The notes under the pieces: generated by a model | What the model saw: only the letters and a program-made list of their open reading frames with translations | Database searches by the model: none | Told to the model about the DNA's origin: nothing | Made by a program: the position numbers and the translations under genes | Assembly (NCBI RefSeq): GCF_001590725.1 | Contig: NZ_LQXR01000004.1 | Location: 62,001-126,000 of the forward strand | Source: Snodgrassella sp. CFCC 13594 | Lineage (GTDB): Bacteria; Pseudomonadota; Gammaproteobacteria; Burkholderiales; Neisseriaceae | Reading direction: 5' to 3' | DNA length: 64,000 bases | Shown here: positions 29,465 through 38,358 of the stretch, one piece after another | How positions within the stretch are numbered: the stretch's first letter is position 1 | Layout: each line of letters starts with the position of its first letter

Positions 29465-30261
29465 TTCAATAATCCAGGACAAGCAGGTTTATCATGTTGT
29501 ACTCCCAGCAATGAACACACGGTGCCACAAAGCTGTGTTTGCTTGATGGCAGTGTCTGCCATTGAAAAAGCATCGCCAAAAACATACAAAGGAACACGCC
29601 GCTCTTCTGGCAATGTACCTCCATGACTTAAATCATTATTCATGCCGTGGTCACTGGTAATCAATACTTGATAGCCTGCAGTAATCCATTGAGCCAAATA
29701 CGGCGATAAATACATATCGGCCATACGGGCGCTGTTGCGATAAGCATGGCTATCCAAACCAGTACGGTGGCCTGCGTCATCAATATTCATCGGGTGGATT
29801 AGTAAAAAATGGGGATCGTAAGTGCGACGTAAATGCTCCGCGTCGTCAAACAAATGACTATCAGGATAGTGGTCTTCATAATAAAAATGACCATATTGAA
29901 TAGGCAATGCTTCATTTGCGACATGGCGGTCTTGAGCAGCGTCAAATGGTGTATGGTTATACAGTTCACTTACCCAATAATAAGCAGCGGCGGCCGTGCG
30001 TAATCCGCTTTCGCGTGCATAATGAAAAATGCTCTTTTGCTGTGATAAATGATTAATGCGATTATTATAAATACCGCTTTTAGCCGGCTCTACACCCGTC
30101 AAAATACACTCATACAATGGGCGCGACATTGAAGGCAATTCACAAGATAGTGTATAAAATCGACCTTGTTTTTGCTCACACAACGCTTGCATAAATCCCA
30201 TGGCATGAATAGCCACATCGGCATTTAATCCATCCAACACCACTAAAATAACTTTATTCAT
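29461..30261 (-). CDS. alkaline-phosphatase-superfamily phosphodiesterase/phosphonate hydrolase
   Basis: A 266-residue enzyme. Metal ligands of the superfamily are Asp10 (VVLDGL), D161/D162 and H165 (NIDDAGHRTG), D204-H205 (ITSDHGM) and H213 (SHGG). The likely nucleophile is Ser44 or Ser46 in ELPSMSRP. The group includes nucleotide pyrophosphatases and phosphonoacetate hydrolase. No signal peptide is obvious from the ATG at 30261, so the site of action is unclear. It sits between the binding-protein gene and the permeases, pointing to an organophosphorus substrate. Confidence 0.85.
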   Translation of the reverse strand: MNKVILVVLDGLNADVAIHAMGFMQALCEQKQGRFYTLSCELPSMSRPLYECILTGVEPAKSGIYNNRINHLSQQKSIFHYARESGLRTAAAAYYWVSELYNHTPFDAAQDRHVANEALPIQYGHFYYEDHYPDSHLFDDAEHLRRTYDPHFLLIHPMNIDDAGHRTGLDSHAYRNSARMADMYLSPYLAQWITAGYQVLITSDHGMNNDLSHGGTLPEERRVPLYVFGDAFSMADTAIKQTQLCGTVCSLLGVQHDKPACPGLLK

Positions 30262-30284
30262 TGCTTTTAACTTTATCTTTTTTA

Positions 30285-30313
30285 CTTTCAGGCAGCCTAA
30301 TGCTGCCTGAAAG
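30285..30313 (-). terminator. DUS dyad between binding protein and phosphodiesterase genes
   Basis: Perfect 12-base-pair stem CTTTCAGGCAGC / GCTGCCTGAAAG with a 5-base loop; an exact DUS is at 30287-30298. It lacks a T-run and may only reduce transcription into the rest of the operon, leaving more binding protein than permease. Confidence 0.65.
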
Positions 30314-30327
30314 CGGTTCAAACAAGA

Positions 30328-31431
30328 TTACTGATTAATCAACACCTTTTGCTGCCACATTGCAGGCAATGCTTTAGCAGACGCTTCCCAAACACTGGCG
30401 TTTTTAACAGGATGGGCGTTTTTATACTGCTCTTGTGGCAACAGCTTTTTCTGCGCATCAGCAGGAATCTGTACATGGTCAATACGAATCGGACGTGCAT
30501 AGCCACGAGCCAGATTTTGCTGGCCTTTATCCGACAAAATAAATTCGCGTGCCAATTTGGCCGAGTTAGGGTGTTTACCAAATTTATTGATAATGGTGGT
30601 GTAGCCAGAGATGACAGAACCATCACTCGGAATAACAACATCAAAGCGGTTATGATCAATTTGGTCTCGATAGTTAAGACCATTAAAATCCCACACCACA
30701 GCCACTTCGATTTCGCCCTTCTCTAAGTTAGCAACGCTCGGATCAGCCATGCTCAAACGTTTTTGCTTAGCCAAATCGGCAAAATAATTCAATGCAGGGG
30801 CCAAATCTTTCTCATCGCCACCTAATGCATAATTGGCAGCCAAAACGCCATTAACTGCTTGGTTGGCCGTAGCAACATCACCAATGGTGACTTTATATGC
30901 GGATTTTTTTAAATCAGCCCAACTGGTAGGTGTTTGTTTCACTTTTTGTTTATCAACGATAAAAGCAATGGTCCCAGTATATGCAATAACCCAGTGGCCA
31001 TCTTTGTCTTTAGCCCAATCAGGAATCTGATCCCATGTGCTGGTTTTATAAGGCAAGGTAACGCCTTTATCGACAGCAATAGGGCCAAAAGGCGCGCCAA
31101 CATCACCTATGTCGGCGGTGGCATTGTCTTTTTCCGCCAAAAACTTAGCAATTTCTTGGGCAGAACTCATGTCGGTATCTTGGTGCTTTAGGCCATATTC
31201 TTTGCTCAAATCTTCCCAAGTTTCTTTCCAGTTTGCCCAAGTATCTGGCATCCCCAAGCTATTCACCACCCCTTCTGCTTTGGCCTGTTTAATAATTTGA
31301 TCCAAAGTTTCAGGTTGTTGAGCTGCTGATGCTTGAGCAGGCTGGCTGGCTGTTTCTTTTGCCGCATCTTGGCCAGAACAGGCAGCCAAAACCAAAAATG
31401 GTACAAACATCAGTGAGCGAACGCATCGCAT
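30328..31431 (-). CDS. ABC transporter substrate-binding lipoprotein
   Basis: A 367-residue periplasmic binding protein. The signal peptide ends in lipobox LAAC (Cys18), followed by an Ala/Gln-rich linker. The fold is family-1/FbpA-like: ADIGDVGAPFG, TPTSWADLKKS, and VVWDFNGL are typical of the thiamine/iron/phosphonate cluster. AAAGGA lies 7 bases before the ATG. It is the first gene of a minus-strand operon with phosphodiesterase, two permeases, ATPase and HAD phosphatase. The ligand is not known. Confidence 0.9.
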   Translation of the reverse strand: MRCVRSLMFVPFLVLAACSGQDAAKETASQPAQASAAQQPETLDQIIKQAKAEGVVNSLGMPDTWANWKETWEDLSKEYGLKHQDTDMSSAQEIAKFLAEKDNATADIGDVGAPFGPIAVDKGVTLPYKTSTWDQIPDWAKDKDGHWVIAYTGTIAFIVDKQKVKQTPTSWADLKKSAYKVTIGDVATANQAVNGVLAANYALGGDEKDLAPALNYFADLAKQKRLSMADPSVANLEKGEIEVAVVWDFNGLNYRDQIDHNRFDVVIPSDGSVISGYTTIINKFGKHPNSAKLAREFILSDKGQQNLARGYARPIRIDHVQIPADAQKKLLPQEQYKNAHPVKNASVWEASAKALPAMWQQKVLINQ

Positions 31432-32022
31432 ATTGTTGATTCCTTTATCAGAAGTCAGTTATATATTGACGAAATATATTTCAGTGTGATTAAGCATCTG
31501 AAATTCTCGCATCAGACCATGACAACAATATGAATACATTTAACCAACATATGGATTTAATGGCGCATCCGAACGTACACTGGGACAATATTAGAATAAA
31601 AAATGAAAAATTATTCTAATAAATTAGGAAGATATGATTACTCAGGTATTTCTAACATCATTCACATGCTTTATTTTGACCAAAAATACCAATTGAATAG
31701 ATCGTTTTTCTAAAGCATGCTGCATGGCAATATTTGTCGATGAAATATCGAATTAAAATCAATGCAGAATAAGTAAAACTGTAGGTTTATTGAGCAGTCA
31801 AAACTAACCGACCCAACTTAAAAGCAGTATAAAATTTTCATTAGACAGGAAAATATGAGACGCCAATGATTGCAATATGCACCACACCATGATTAGATTT
31901 ATTTGAGATAAAGTAATTTAAGCCTAGTTAATATTAGGTTTTATTCTCTATATTTATCCATATTGTTTATTTTTTATAATTTTCATGATGTCTAACCGTT
32001 TTTCATTATTTTCCTGATACCG
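31432..32022. other. AT-rich promoter region of the ABC operon
   Basis: 591 bases, strongly AT-rich, without supported genes. It should hold the promoter of the minus-strand ABC operon; I could not fix -35 and -10 boxes with confidence. Confidence 0.5.
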
Positions 32023-32916
32023 TCATCCTAATTTCAATTCGACCAGTAATTCGGCCAGTTGCTGACGACCATGCCCTTTTATGGACATCAGTGGCGGTGG
32101 TAAACTTGGTGATGACACAAAACCAAGCAACTCAGCTGCCGTTGCGATGACACGTAGACTACCCCCATATTCGGCAAATAAATTCCACAATGGCTTGAGG
32201 CAATTCGATAGTCTAGTGGCCTCTTCTGCATTGCTGGCTTGAGCAGCTTGTGTAATGGCCATTGCAATCTCGGGGAATAGTCCGCCAATCACTGAATACC
32301 AAGCCTCGCAGCCTGCATTCAATCCAGAAGCAGCGCAAGCATCTCCGCTGATTCCTATTGTAACGTGCGAAGGAATTATATTTCGCAAATGCTCAATGCG
32401 TGCTTTAGCAACTATGGGGTCTGATGAGACGGCAGGAATTTTTATGGATCCCACGTTGGGTAACTCCGCTATGCGACCATGAAGTTCATCAGTAAACGTG
32501 AAATGAGTCGTCAAAGGATTATCGTATATACATAATGGTACAGAGAGTTGCTGTGTTACAGTCTTGTAGAGCGAAAAAACCTCATCTTCAGTTAACTTTT
32601 GATAGGATACCGGAGCCAATAACACGCCACGAGCTCCAGCTTTTTGTGCGTCATCAGCCAAGGATAATACATCCCGGGTGTTCGTCGCACTAATGCCAAC
32701 AATAACAGGGACGTTACCTGCATGTTCAATTGCAATTCGCGCTGCTTGTGCTCGCTCTTTCATTGAAAGATAGGCATAACAACCAGTTGAGCCAAGAACA
32801 CCAATGGAATCAACTCCAGATGGCACTAACCGCTGAATTAAAGAGGCGAAAGCTACTTTGTCGACATTATTTTTGTAGATCGGTGTTAAGGAGAATGCAC
32901 TAAGACCTGAGAACAT
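32023..32916 (-). CDS. dihydrodipicolinate synthase/N-acetylneuraminate lyase family protein
   Basis: A 297-residue class I aldolase-type TIM barrel. The Schiff-base lysine is Lys159 (VGSIKIPAV) and the catalytic tyrosine Tyr131 (CIYDNPLTT). The phosphate/carboxylate loop is GSTG (42-45), where true DapA has GTTGE, so it is more likely a lyase or synthase of other 2-keto acids than the lysine-pathway enzyme. AAAGGA precedes the ATG. Neighbours do not identify the substrate. Confidence 0.82.
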   Translation of the reverse strand: MFSGLSAFSLTPIYKNNVDKVAFASLIQRLVPSGVDSIGVLGSTGCYAYLSMKERAQAARIAIEHAGNVPVIVGISATNTRDVLSLADDAQKAGARGVLLAPVSYQKLTEDEVFSLYKTVTQQLSVPLCIYDNPLTTHFTFTDELHGRIAELPNVGSIKIPAVSSDPIVAKARIEHLRNIIPSHVTIGISGDACAASGLNAGCEAWYSVIGGLFPEIAMAITQAAQASNAEEATRLSNCLKPLWNLFAEYGGSLRVIATAAELLGFVSSPSLPPPLMSIKGHGRQQLAELLVELKLG

Positions 32917-32992
32917 AATTGAAATCCTTTATTGGCCAATAAATTATCTTCAGCCACCCGTTGTGAGAGCCAAGCAATAAATAAGCGCAAGC

Positions 32993-33008
32993 CATATGAA
33001 TTCATATG
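32993..33008. promoter_or_regulatory. perfect 16-base palindrome
   Basis: CATATGAATTCATATG lies between the Gdx-like and DapA-like genes, about 77 bases upstream of the latter. A second palindrome, ATTGGCCAAT, is at 32931-32940. Either could be an operator; the binding protein is unknown. Confidence 0.5.
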
Positions 33009-33047
33009 TCACCCAAGCCCATTGTATGGTGCCAGTCATAAAACTAC

Positions 33048-33362
33048 CTAGGAAGACAGCTTCATCAGCACCAAGCCGCTCACAATCAGCACAGCAGCAA
33101 AAATACGTATCGGGCTGGCGACCTCACCCAACAAAAGAATACCGATGAGAAATGCTCCAATGGCACCTATACCTGTCCAAATTGTATAAGCCGTACCCAG
33201 AGGAATAGATTTCATTGCCATTGACAAAAGTCCAATGCTCGCAATCATAGACACGATGGTGATGGACGCATAATCCAGTCGCGAAAAACCATTAGAGAGT
33301 TTCATCATATAAGCCCAAACTATCTCAAGTAAGCCTGCTGTTATCAGAAAAAACCAAGCCAT
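33048..33362 (-). CDS. gdx: SMR-family transporter, Gdx/SugE-like guanidinium exporter
   Basis: A 104-residue protein with four membrane segments. The conserved glutamate is in ITAGLLEIVWAYMMK and the Gdx/SugE signature is YTIWTGIGAIGAFLIG. AGGAA lies 6 bases before the ATG at 33362. I see no clear guanidine riboswitch in the region upstream. An unrelated second SMR gene (EmrE-like) lies at 40 kb. Confidence 0.88.
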   Translation of the reverse strand: MAWFFLITAGLLEIVWAYMMKLSNGFSRLDYASITIVSMIASIGLLSMAMKSIPLGTAYTIWTGIGAIGAFLIGILLLGEVASPIRIFAAVLIVSGLVLMKLSS

Positions 33363-34442
33363 GCGATTTCCTATATCCAATAGAGGTTAATATCAAAATG
33401 AGAATTCAAGCAAAATACTATTTTTGTTCTTATATTCTACAATATGGTTACATCTTCTCAAGGTTTATAAACTTTGTCTGGATGGTTGTGTCTAGCATTA
33501 CCCAGTTTATTTTTTCAACTAGCGTCTTCTCTGTTCCATAGGATATAAGCCCACGACATGACTGCTAAGCATTCCAAAATGAACGCCTCCTTTACGGCCT
33601 CTGAGTTTGGCCGAATTCGACTACGTCTTCGAATTATTGCGTGATGGCGTATTTCTTTGTCGCTATTATCGCAAAAGGTATGCCCGTTCTAAGTGTGTAC
33701 AATCAAATGCTGGGAAAAATACAATATCGGACACCGGAATTGCCGTTCTCTATGCAGCATCATTTCCTCGGTAATCCTCCCATTTTTAATAGGCTGAAAT
33801 TAGTAGCTCTCAACAATGACCAATGATGACTTGATAAGATTTTTCATGGTTACACAACTACAAGCAACAGGTGGCATAATCTTCCAACTTTGGTTCTAAA
33901 CTTTAAAATCAATGCACAGTAAAAGCGATATCCCTGTTTGAGATTGGATTTAAAACCATTCGAATTTCATATATACAGAGCATGTTTAAAGGCGGGGTTA
34001 CTCTCCCAATATGCGTGCTCCTGTATAATAACCACCATAAATTACCCCGTTAATATATAACCCAATAGCAGGTATCTGCGCCTTGTTACTTTCATTCAAG
34101 ATTGTTTAAATCAGTTTTACCAATCCATTTTCCTAAAAAACACAATAGACCAAACATCACGCCGGCATCCATTGAAGATGCACATTCAATGGATGCCGCC
34201 CCAAAATGGCAATCACTGCTGTTGGTCAACCAATTCGAATGAATCATCGATTCAAGTTGCACTGAAAATTATCAACTTGATTTTAAAATTAATTTTTCCT
34301 ACTCGTCTATTTATTGACGAGTGCTACTCGATCTTTTTCTCTCTAATAGGCCATTGGTTATAAGCAAACAAATAAACAGTATTTAATCCCTGCTACCTCG
34401 GCTTGCTATATTGCCGCCATAAACACAAACAAGGAGCGGAAC
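33363..34442. other. 1.08-kb gene-poor region
   Basis: No convincing gene. A frame of 61 codons at 33641 and one of 63 at 34172 have no ribosome site or recognisable product. A 28-codon frame starts at 33557. The stretch contains no DUS and could be decayed imported DNA. The last 60 bases hold the sbp leader. Confidence 0.5.
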
Positions 34443-35498
34443 ATGAAAACGACAGCGCACTGGCTTGCTATCCCTTTGATTTTGGCACTCGCGGCCTGCG
34501 GCCAAAGCAACACCACCTCATCAGCGTCATCTGGCAGTGATTCAGGTAAAGCACCGACTGGAAAAATAAGCATACTGAATGTTTCTTACGACCCCACTCG
34601 AGAACTTTATCAGGAATACAATAAATCCTTCCAACAATATTGGAAAACCAAAACTGGTCAAGATGTTGATATTCAGCAATCGAATGGCGGTTCAGGCAAA
34701 CAGGCTTTAGCAGTTCAAAATGGATTGAAAGCAGATGTGGTTACTTTGGCGTTGGGGGGGGATATTGATGCTCTGAATACCCCAAGTAAGCAACTGATCA
34801 AGCCTGACTGGCAAAAAGCATTGCCAGACAACAGCACGCCTTATACATCCACCATTGTGTTCTTAGTACGCAAAGGCAATCCCAAGCACATTCAAGATTG
34901 GGGTGACTTGGTTAAAAATGGTGTTGAAGTCATTACCCCCAACCCCAAAACCTCAGGTGGTGCCCGATGGAATTTCTTGGCCGCATGGGCGTGGGCAAAA
35001 CACCAACCAGGCGGCAGCGATACCACGGCTAAAGATTTTGTGACCAAGCTTTATCAACATGTACCCATCATGGACACGGGTGCGCGCGGTGCAACCATTT
35101 CTTTCACACAACGACATTTGGGTGATGTCCTTCTGGCCTGGGAAAATGAGGCTTACTTGGCCTTAAAAGAAGCGCCAGATCAATTTGAAATTGTGACGCC
35201 TTCCCTGTCTATTTTGTGCGAACCGCCTGTGGCTGTGGTGGACAGCGTGGTCGATGCCAAAGGAACACGTGAAGTGGCCACCGAGTACCTGAAGCACCTG
35301 TATACGGAAGATGCACAACGCTTAATCGCCAAAAATTTCTACCGTCCAATCAACCCCAAAATTGCCAATGAGTTCAAGCATCAATTCAAGGATTTGAACT
35401 TAGTGACCATAGACAAAGACTTTGGTGGCTGGACAGCAGCACAGAAACATTATTTCGCGGACGGCGGCGTATTTGACCAGATATACAGCAAGAAATAA
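34443..35498 (+). CDS. sbp: sulfate-binding lipoprotein
   Basis: Periplasmic binding protein for sulfate/thiosulfate import. The 351-residue product has lipobox LAAC (Cys19) and a Ser-rich linker. Family motifs are ILNVSYDPTRELYQEYN, QSNGGSGKQA, TLALGGDIDAL and NPKTSGGARWNFLAAW. AAGGAG precedes the ATG. Most such genes stand with cysT, cysW and cysA; none is in the window, so the permease must be elsewhere. Lipid anchoring is unlike soluble enterobacterial Sbp. Confidence 0.93.
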   Translation: MKTTAHWLAIPLILALAACGQSNTTSSASSGSDSGKAPTGKISILNVSYDPTRELYQEYNKSFQQYWKTKTGQDVDIQQSNGGSGKQALAVQNGLKADVVTLALGGDIDALNTPSKQLIKPDWQKALPDNSTPYTSTIVFLVRKGNPKHIQDWGDLVKNGVEVITPNPKTSGGARWNFLAAWAWAKHQPGGSDTTAKDFVTKLYQHVPIMDTGARGATISFTQRHLGDVLLAWENEAYLALKEAPDQFEIVTPSLSILCEPPVAVVDSVVDAKGTREVATEYLKHLYTEDAQRLIAKNFYRPINPKIANEFKHQFKDLNLVTIDKDFGGWTAAQKHYFADGGVFDQIYSKK

Positions 35499-35510
35499 AT
35501 GTCCAATGCA

Positions 35511-35546
35511 AAAGGCTGCCTGAAAACCGATTCAGGCAGCCTTTTG
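35511..35546 (+). terminator. DUS-dyad terminator of sbp
   Basis: Two exact DUS 12-mers in opposite orientation make a 15-base-pair stem AAAAGGCTGCCTGAA / TTCAGGCAGCCTTTT with a 6-base loop. The terminal T4 is suited to termination in both directions. Confidence 0.9.
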
Positions 35547-35604
35547 CAACTTTAGGCAAATCCACTGGCGCACTCATCTTGTCTTTTCTTTAAAGGTAAC
35601 AGCC

Positions 35605-36240
35605 ATGCAAAAAAGTCGATTAAGCAAGAGCAAACAAAGCCAATTGATTGAACTTTTCGTTGCCGGTGTGATGCCCCAAACTGCCGCTGCCGTAGCAGGA
35701 GTTCAGTTCACGACCGCCTCATTGTATTTCAACAAACTGCGGCAATTGATCCTTTTATTCAGTACCCAACCCGGCTTCTTGACGGCCACGGAATCCGACC
35801 ACAATCTACCATTAAACACACTGCCGCAAAGCAGTACTAACCTATTGTCTTTTGGCTTGCATATGGCCACACAGGAAACCCATGTGGTACTCAATAAAAG
35901 TGAGAGTCTATTGTGTAACTTACCCATTAGAGGTGAGGCTTCACTGGATATTTTTATCACCACATCCAAACAAATTGATTTATCGAATTCAGTCCCTTTT
36001 TCTATTTTTCCCTGCTCTCTCAACCCAAACGAGACCAGTCAATTTCGTGAGCGCGCCAATCAATTTCTAAGCCAATTTTGGCAGCAAAACAAAAACTACA
36101 TCCATAAACTCAGCCGCATGCCACATGCCCATTGGTATTTATATTTAAAGGAAAACGAGTGGCGACACAATAAAGCCCATATCTCATCCCAAACCCAAGA
36201 ACTCAAGCAATTGGCGGAGCGGTACTTAAGCAGTCCGTGA
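35605..36240 (+). CDS. transposase-derived protein (IS1016/IS1595-like), catalytic residues lost
   Basis: A 211-residue intact frame with AAAGG 8 bases before the ATG. The N-terminus (SRLSKSKQSQLIELFVAGV, helix-turn-helix region) and the C-terminus (FWQQNKNYIHKL...HWYLYLKENEWRHN) match the ends of IS1016-type transposases, and the length is nearly theirs. The middle does not: only the first Asp may remain (TESDHN against EADES). The second Asp of the TD-YRSYD motif is replaced (ITTSKQID), and the Glu of GIENFW is Ser/Gln (FLSQFW). I saw no terminal inverted repeats. It may be a domesticated DNA-binding protein or a drifting relic without stops. Confidence 0.72.
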   Translation: MQKSRLSKSKQSQLIELFVAGVMPQTAAAVAGVQFTTASLYFNKLRQLILLFSTQPGFLTATESDHNLPLNTLPQSSTNLLSFGLHMATQETHVVLNKSESLLCNLPIRGEASLDIFITTSKQIDLSNSVPFSIFPCSLNPNETSQFRERANQFLSQFWQQNKNYIHKLSRMPHAHWYLYLKENEWRHNKAHISSQTQELKQLAERYLSSP

Positions 36241-36482
36241 ACTTTAGTCCAACCACTTTACCACCGTTACCCCACAGGAACATGGCAATGGCTATGTTCC
36301 TGATTTTATTTTATTAAAAACATTTTTTATATAACAAAAAATCATTATTTAATAATAGTTAAAAATATAAATACTATAAATAAAAAGTTATTTAGTCAGA
36401 AATTAATATTATTTCTGTATTGGCTGACCGCTCTTTAAGATGCACAACACATTAAACGCAAAACACGTTAAGGAGCAGGAAA

Positions 36483-37562
36483 ATGTCAGCACAGCCACAG
36501 AAAAAAAAGAAAATCAGTCTAATTGTTGCCGGATTGGTCGTAATCGGCATTGCCGCCTTCATCTACAGTCAAAACCACCAAAACAAACCCACTACAGCAA
36601 ACAATGGAAACGCCTCCGCCAATACATCATCAAGCGAACCAGTCACATCAGCAGAAGCCATTACCGTAGCCTACCAAACCGGCATCGATCCCACTAAGGT
36701 AGCCCAAGCAGATGGCGAATATGAAGCGGCCACCGGCGCCAAAATCAACTGGAAAAAATTTGACAGCGGTGCAGACGTTATTGCTGCAGTAGCCTCCGGC
36801 GACGTACCTTTGGGTAATATTGGTTCCAGCCCTTTTGCCGCAGCCACCAGCCAAGGGTTGCCCATTGAAGTTTTTTACATTTCCGGTATTTTGGGGGATT
36901 CGGAAGCTCTGGTCACCAAACCCAGCATCAACAATCCTCAAGCACTGATTGGTAAAAAGATTGCGGTTCCCTACGTATCAACCACACATTACAGCTTATT
37001 ATCAGCGCTGAAACATTGGAATATTGATTCCAAGCAAGTCAACATCATCAATTTGCGACCACCGGAAATCACCGCCGCCTGGCAACGAGGTGACATCGAT
37101 GGTGCTTATGTATGGGAACCCGCACTGGGCAAACTCAAAGAAACAGGCAAAGTATTGGTCAGCAGCGATCAAGTGGGTAAATGGGGCGCGCCTACTTATG
37201 ATTTGTGGATTGTGCGCAAAGACTTTGCAGCCAAACACCCCGATTTCTTAACTCAATTTGCCAAAGTTACCGGCAAACAAGTGGTACGTTATCAGCAAGA
37301 TCCTAAGGCCTATGCCAACAACGCCGATAACATCAAAAAAATTGCCGCGCTCACTGGGTCAAAACCAGAAGAAGTACCGCTATTGCTTTCAGGCAACCAA
37401 TACCCAAACTTGGCCGAACAAGCCAAATTACTTGACGGCAGCTTTGCCCAAGACGTGAAAAATACAGCGCTATTTTTAAAACAACAAGGCAAAGTGGATG
37501 CGGTAAAAGATAGCTATGCAGAATTCGTGACTTCAAAATTCGTTAAAGCGGCGCAGGAGTAA
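36483..37562 (+). CDS. tauA: taurine/sulfonate ABC transporter binding protein
   Basis: A 359-residue TauA/SsuA-type protein. Core motifs are TVAYQTGIDPTKVAQADG, AAVASGDVPLGNIGSSPFAAA and APTYDLWIVRKDFAAKHPDFL. Unlike most TauA, the N-terminus is KKKK followed by a hydrophobic segment (residues 11-28) without a cleavage or lipobox motif, then a Ser/Thr/Asn-rich linker; it may stay tethered to the membrane. AAGGAG precedes the ATG. First gene of tauABCD. Confidence 0.92.
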   Translation: MSAQPQKKKKISLIVAGLVVIGIAAFIYSQNHQNKPTTANNGNASANTSSSEPVTSAEAITVAYQTGIDPTKVAQADGEYEAATGAKINWKKFDSGADVIAAVASGDVPLGNIGSSPFAAATSQGLPIEVFYISGILGDSEALVTKPSINNPQALIGKKIAVPYVSTTHYSLLSALKHWNIDSKQVNIINLRPPEITAAWQRGDIDGAYVWEPALGKLKETGKVLVSSDQVGKWGAPTYDLWIVRKDFAAKHPDFLTQFAKVTGKQVVRYQQDPKAYANNADNIKKIAALTGSKPEEVPLLLSGNQYPNLAEQAKLLDGSFAQDVKNTALFLKQQGKVDAVKDSYAEFVTSKFVKAAQE

Positions 37563-37566
37563 TGCT

Positions 37567-38358
37567 ATGCCCTCCATTGAAGTTAATAGCGCATCTGTGC
37601 ATTTCGCGGGCCAGAGTAAACCCACTTTGGATGACATCAACCTAATCATTCCCGACGATGGCATCACTGTCATCATTGGTCCTTCAGGTTGTGGCAAAAC
37701 GACATTGCTAAATATCTTGGCCGGATTCATCACGCCGACATCCGGAACCATTAGCAGCAATGGCCAAACCATTAGCGCACCGGGTTCTGATCGCGTGGTG
37801 GTATTCCAAGACGATGCTTTAATGCCCTGGCTCAACGTGGCTGAAAATGTGGCGCTGGGCCTGAATATTGCAGGCACAGATAAAACCACTCGACAGCAAC
37901 GTGTCACCGAAAAGCTACAGCAGGTAGGCTTGGAAAATGTGGCTGACAAACCGATTTGGGCATTGTCTGGTGGTATGCGCCAGCGTGTTGGCATTGCTCG
38001 GGCACTGGCAGTGAACTCACAGTTCCTGTTAATGGATGAACCTTTTGGCGCACTGGATGCATTTACACGTGAGCAAATGCAGGAATTGGTTTTGTCTCTG
38101 TGGCGTCAACACAGCTCTGGTTTTGTTTTGATCACCCATGACATTGAAGAAGCTTTATTACTGGCCACACGCTTGGTGCTGATGGCGCCATATCCCGGCC
38201 GCATTTTGGAAATACTGGACCTGGATTACAGTCAACGTTGGCGCCAAGGAGAATCGCTACGGCATCTTAAGGCTGACAAAACCTTTGTCGAATTACGCGA
38301 ATCTTTATTTTATAAATTAGTGGCACGCAGTCCAGCACAACACGAGGTCGCCATATGA
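37567..38358 (+). CDS. tauB: taurine/sulfonate ABC transporter ATPase
   Basis: A 263-residue importer ATPase: Walker A GPSGCGKTT, Q-loop VFQDDALMPW, signature LSGGMRQRVGIARAL, Walker B FLLMDEPFGALD and switch ITHDIEEAL. It starts 5 bases after tauA, whose last codons contain its GCAGGAG ribosome site, and its stop overlaps the tauC start as ATGA. Confidence 0.95.
   Translation: MPSIEVNSASVHFAGQSKPTLDDINLIIPDDGITVIIGPSGCGKTTLLNILAGFITPTSGTISSNGQTISAPGSDRVVVFQDDALMPWLNVAENVALGLNIAGTDKTTRQQRVTEKLQQVGLENVADKPIWALSGGMRQRVGIARALAVNSQFLLMDEPFGALDAFTREQMQELVLSLWRQHSSGFVLITHDIEEALLLATRLVLMAPYPGRILEILDLDYSQRWRQGESLRHLKADKTFVELRESLFYKLVARSPAQHEVAI

Noticed and set aside
33363..33450. Guanidine riboswitch upstream of the Gdx-like gene
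   Set aside because: Looked for because Gdx genes often have one; no matching conserved loops were evident.
33641..34363. Short frames in the gene-poor region
   Set aside because: No ribosome sites, no recognisable motifs, strongly AT-rich sequence.
31432..34442. Possible prophage or IS remnant
   Set aside because: No integrase, transposase or terminal repeats seen in this interval.
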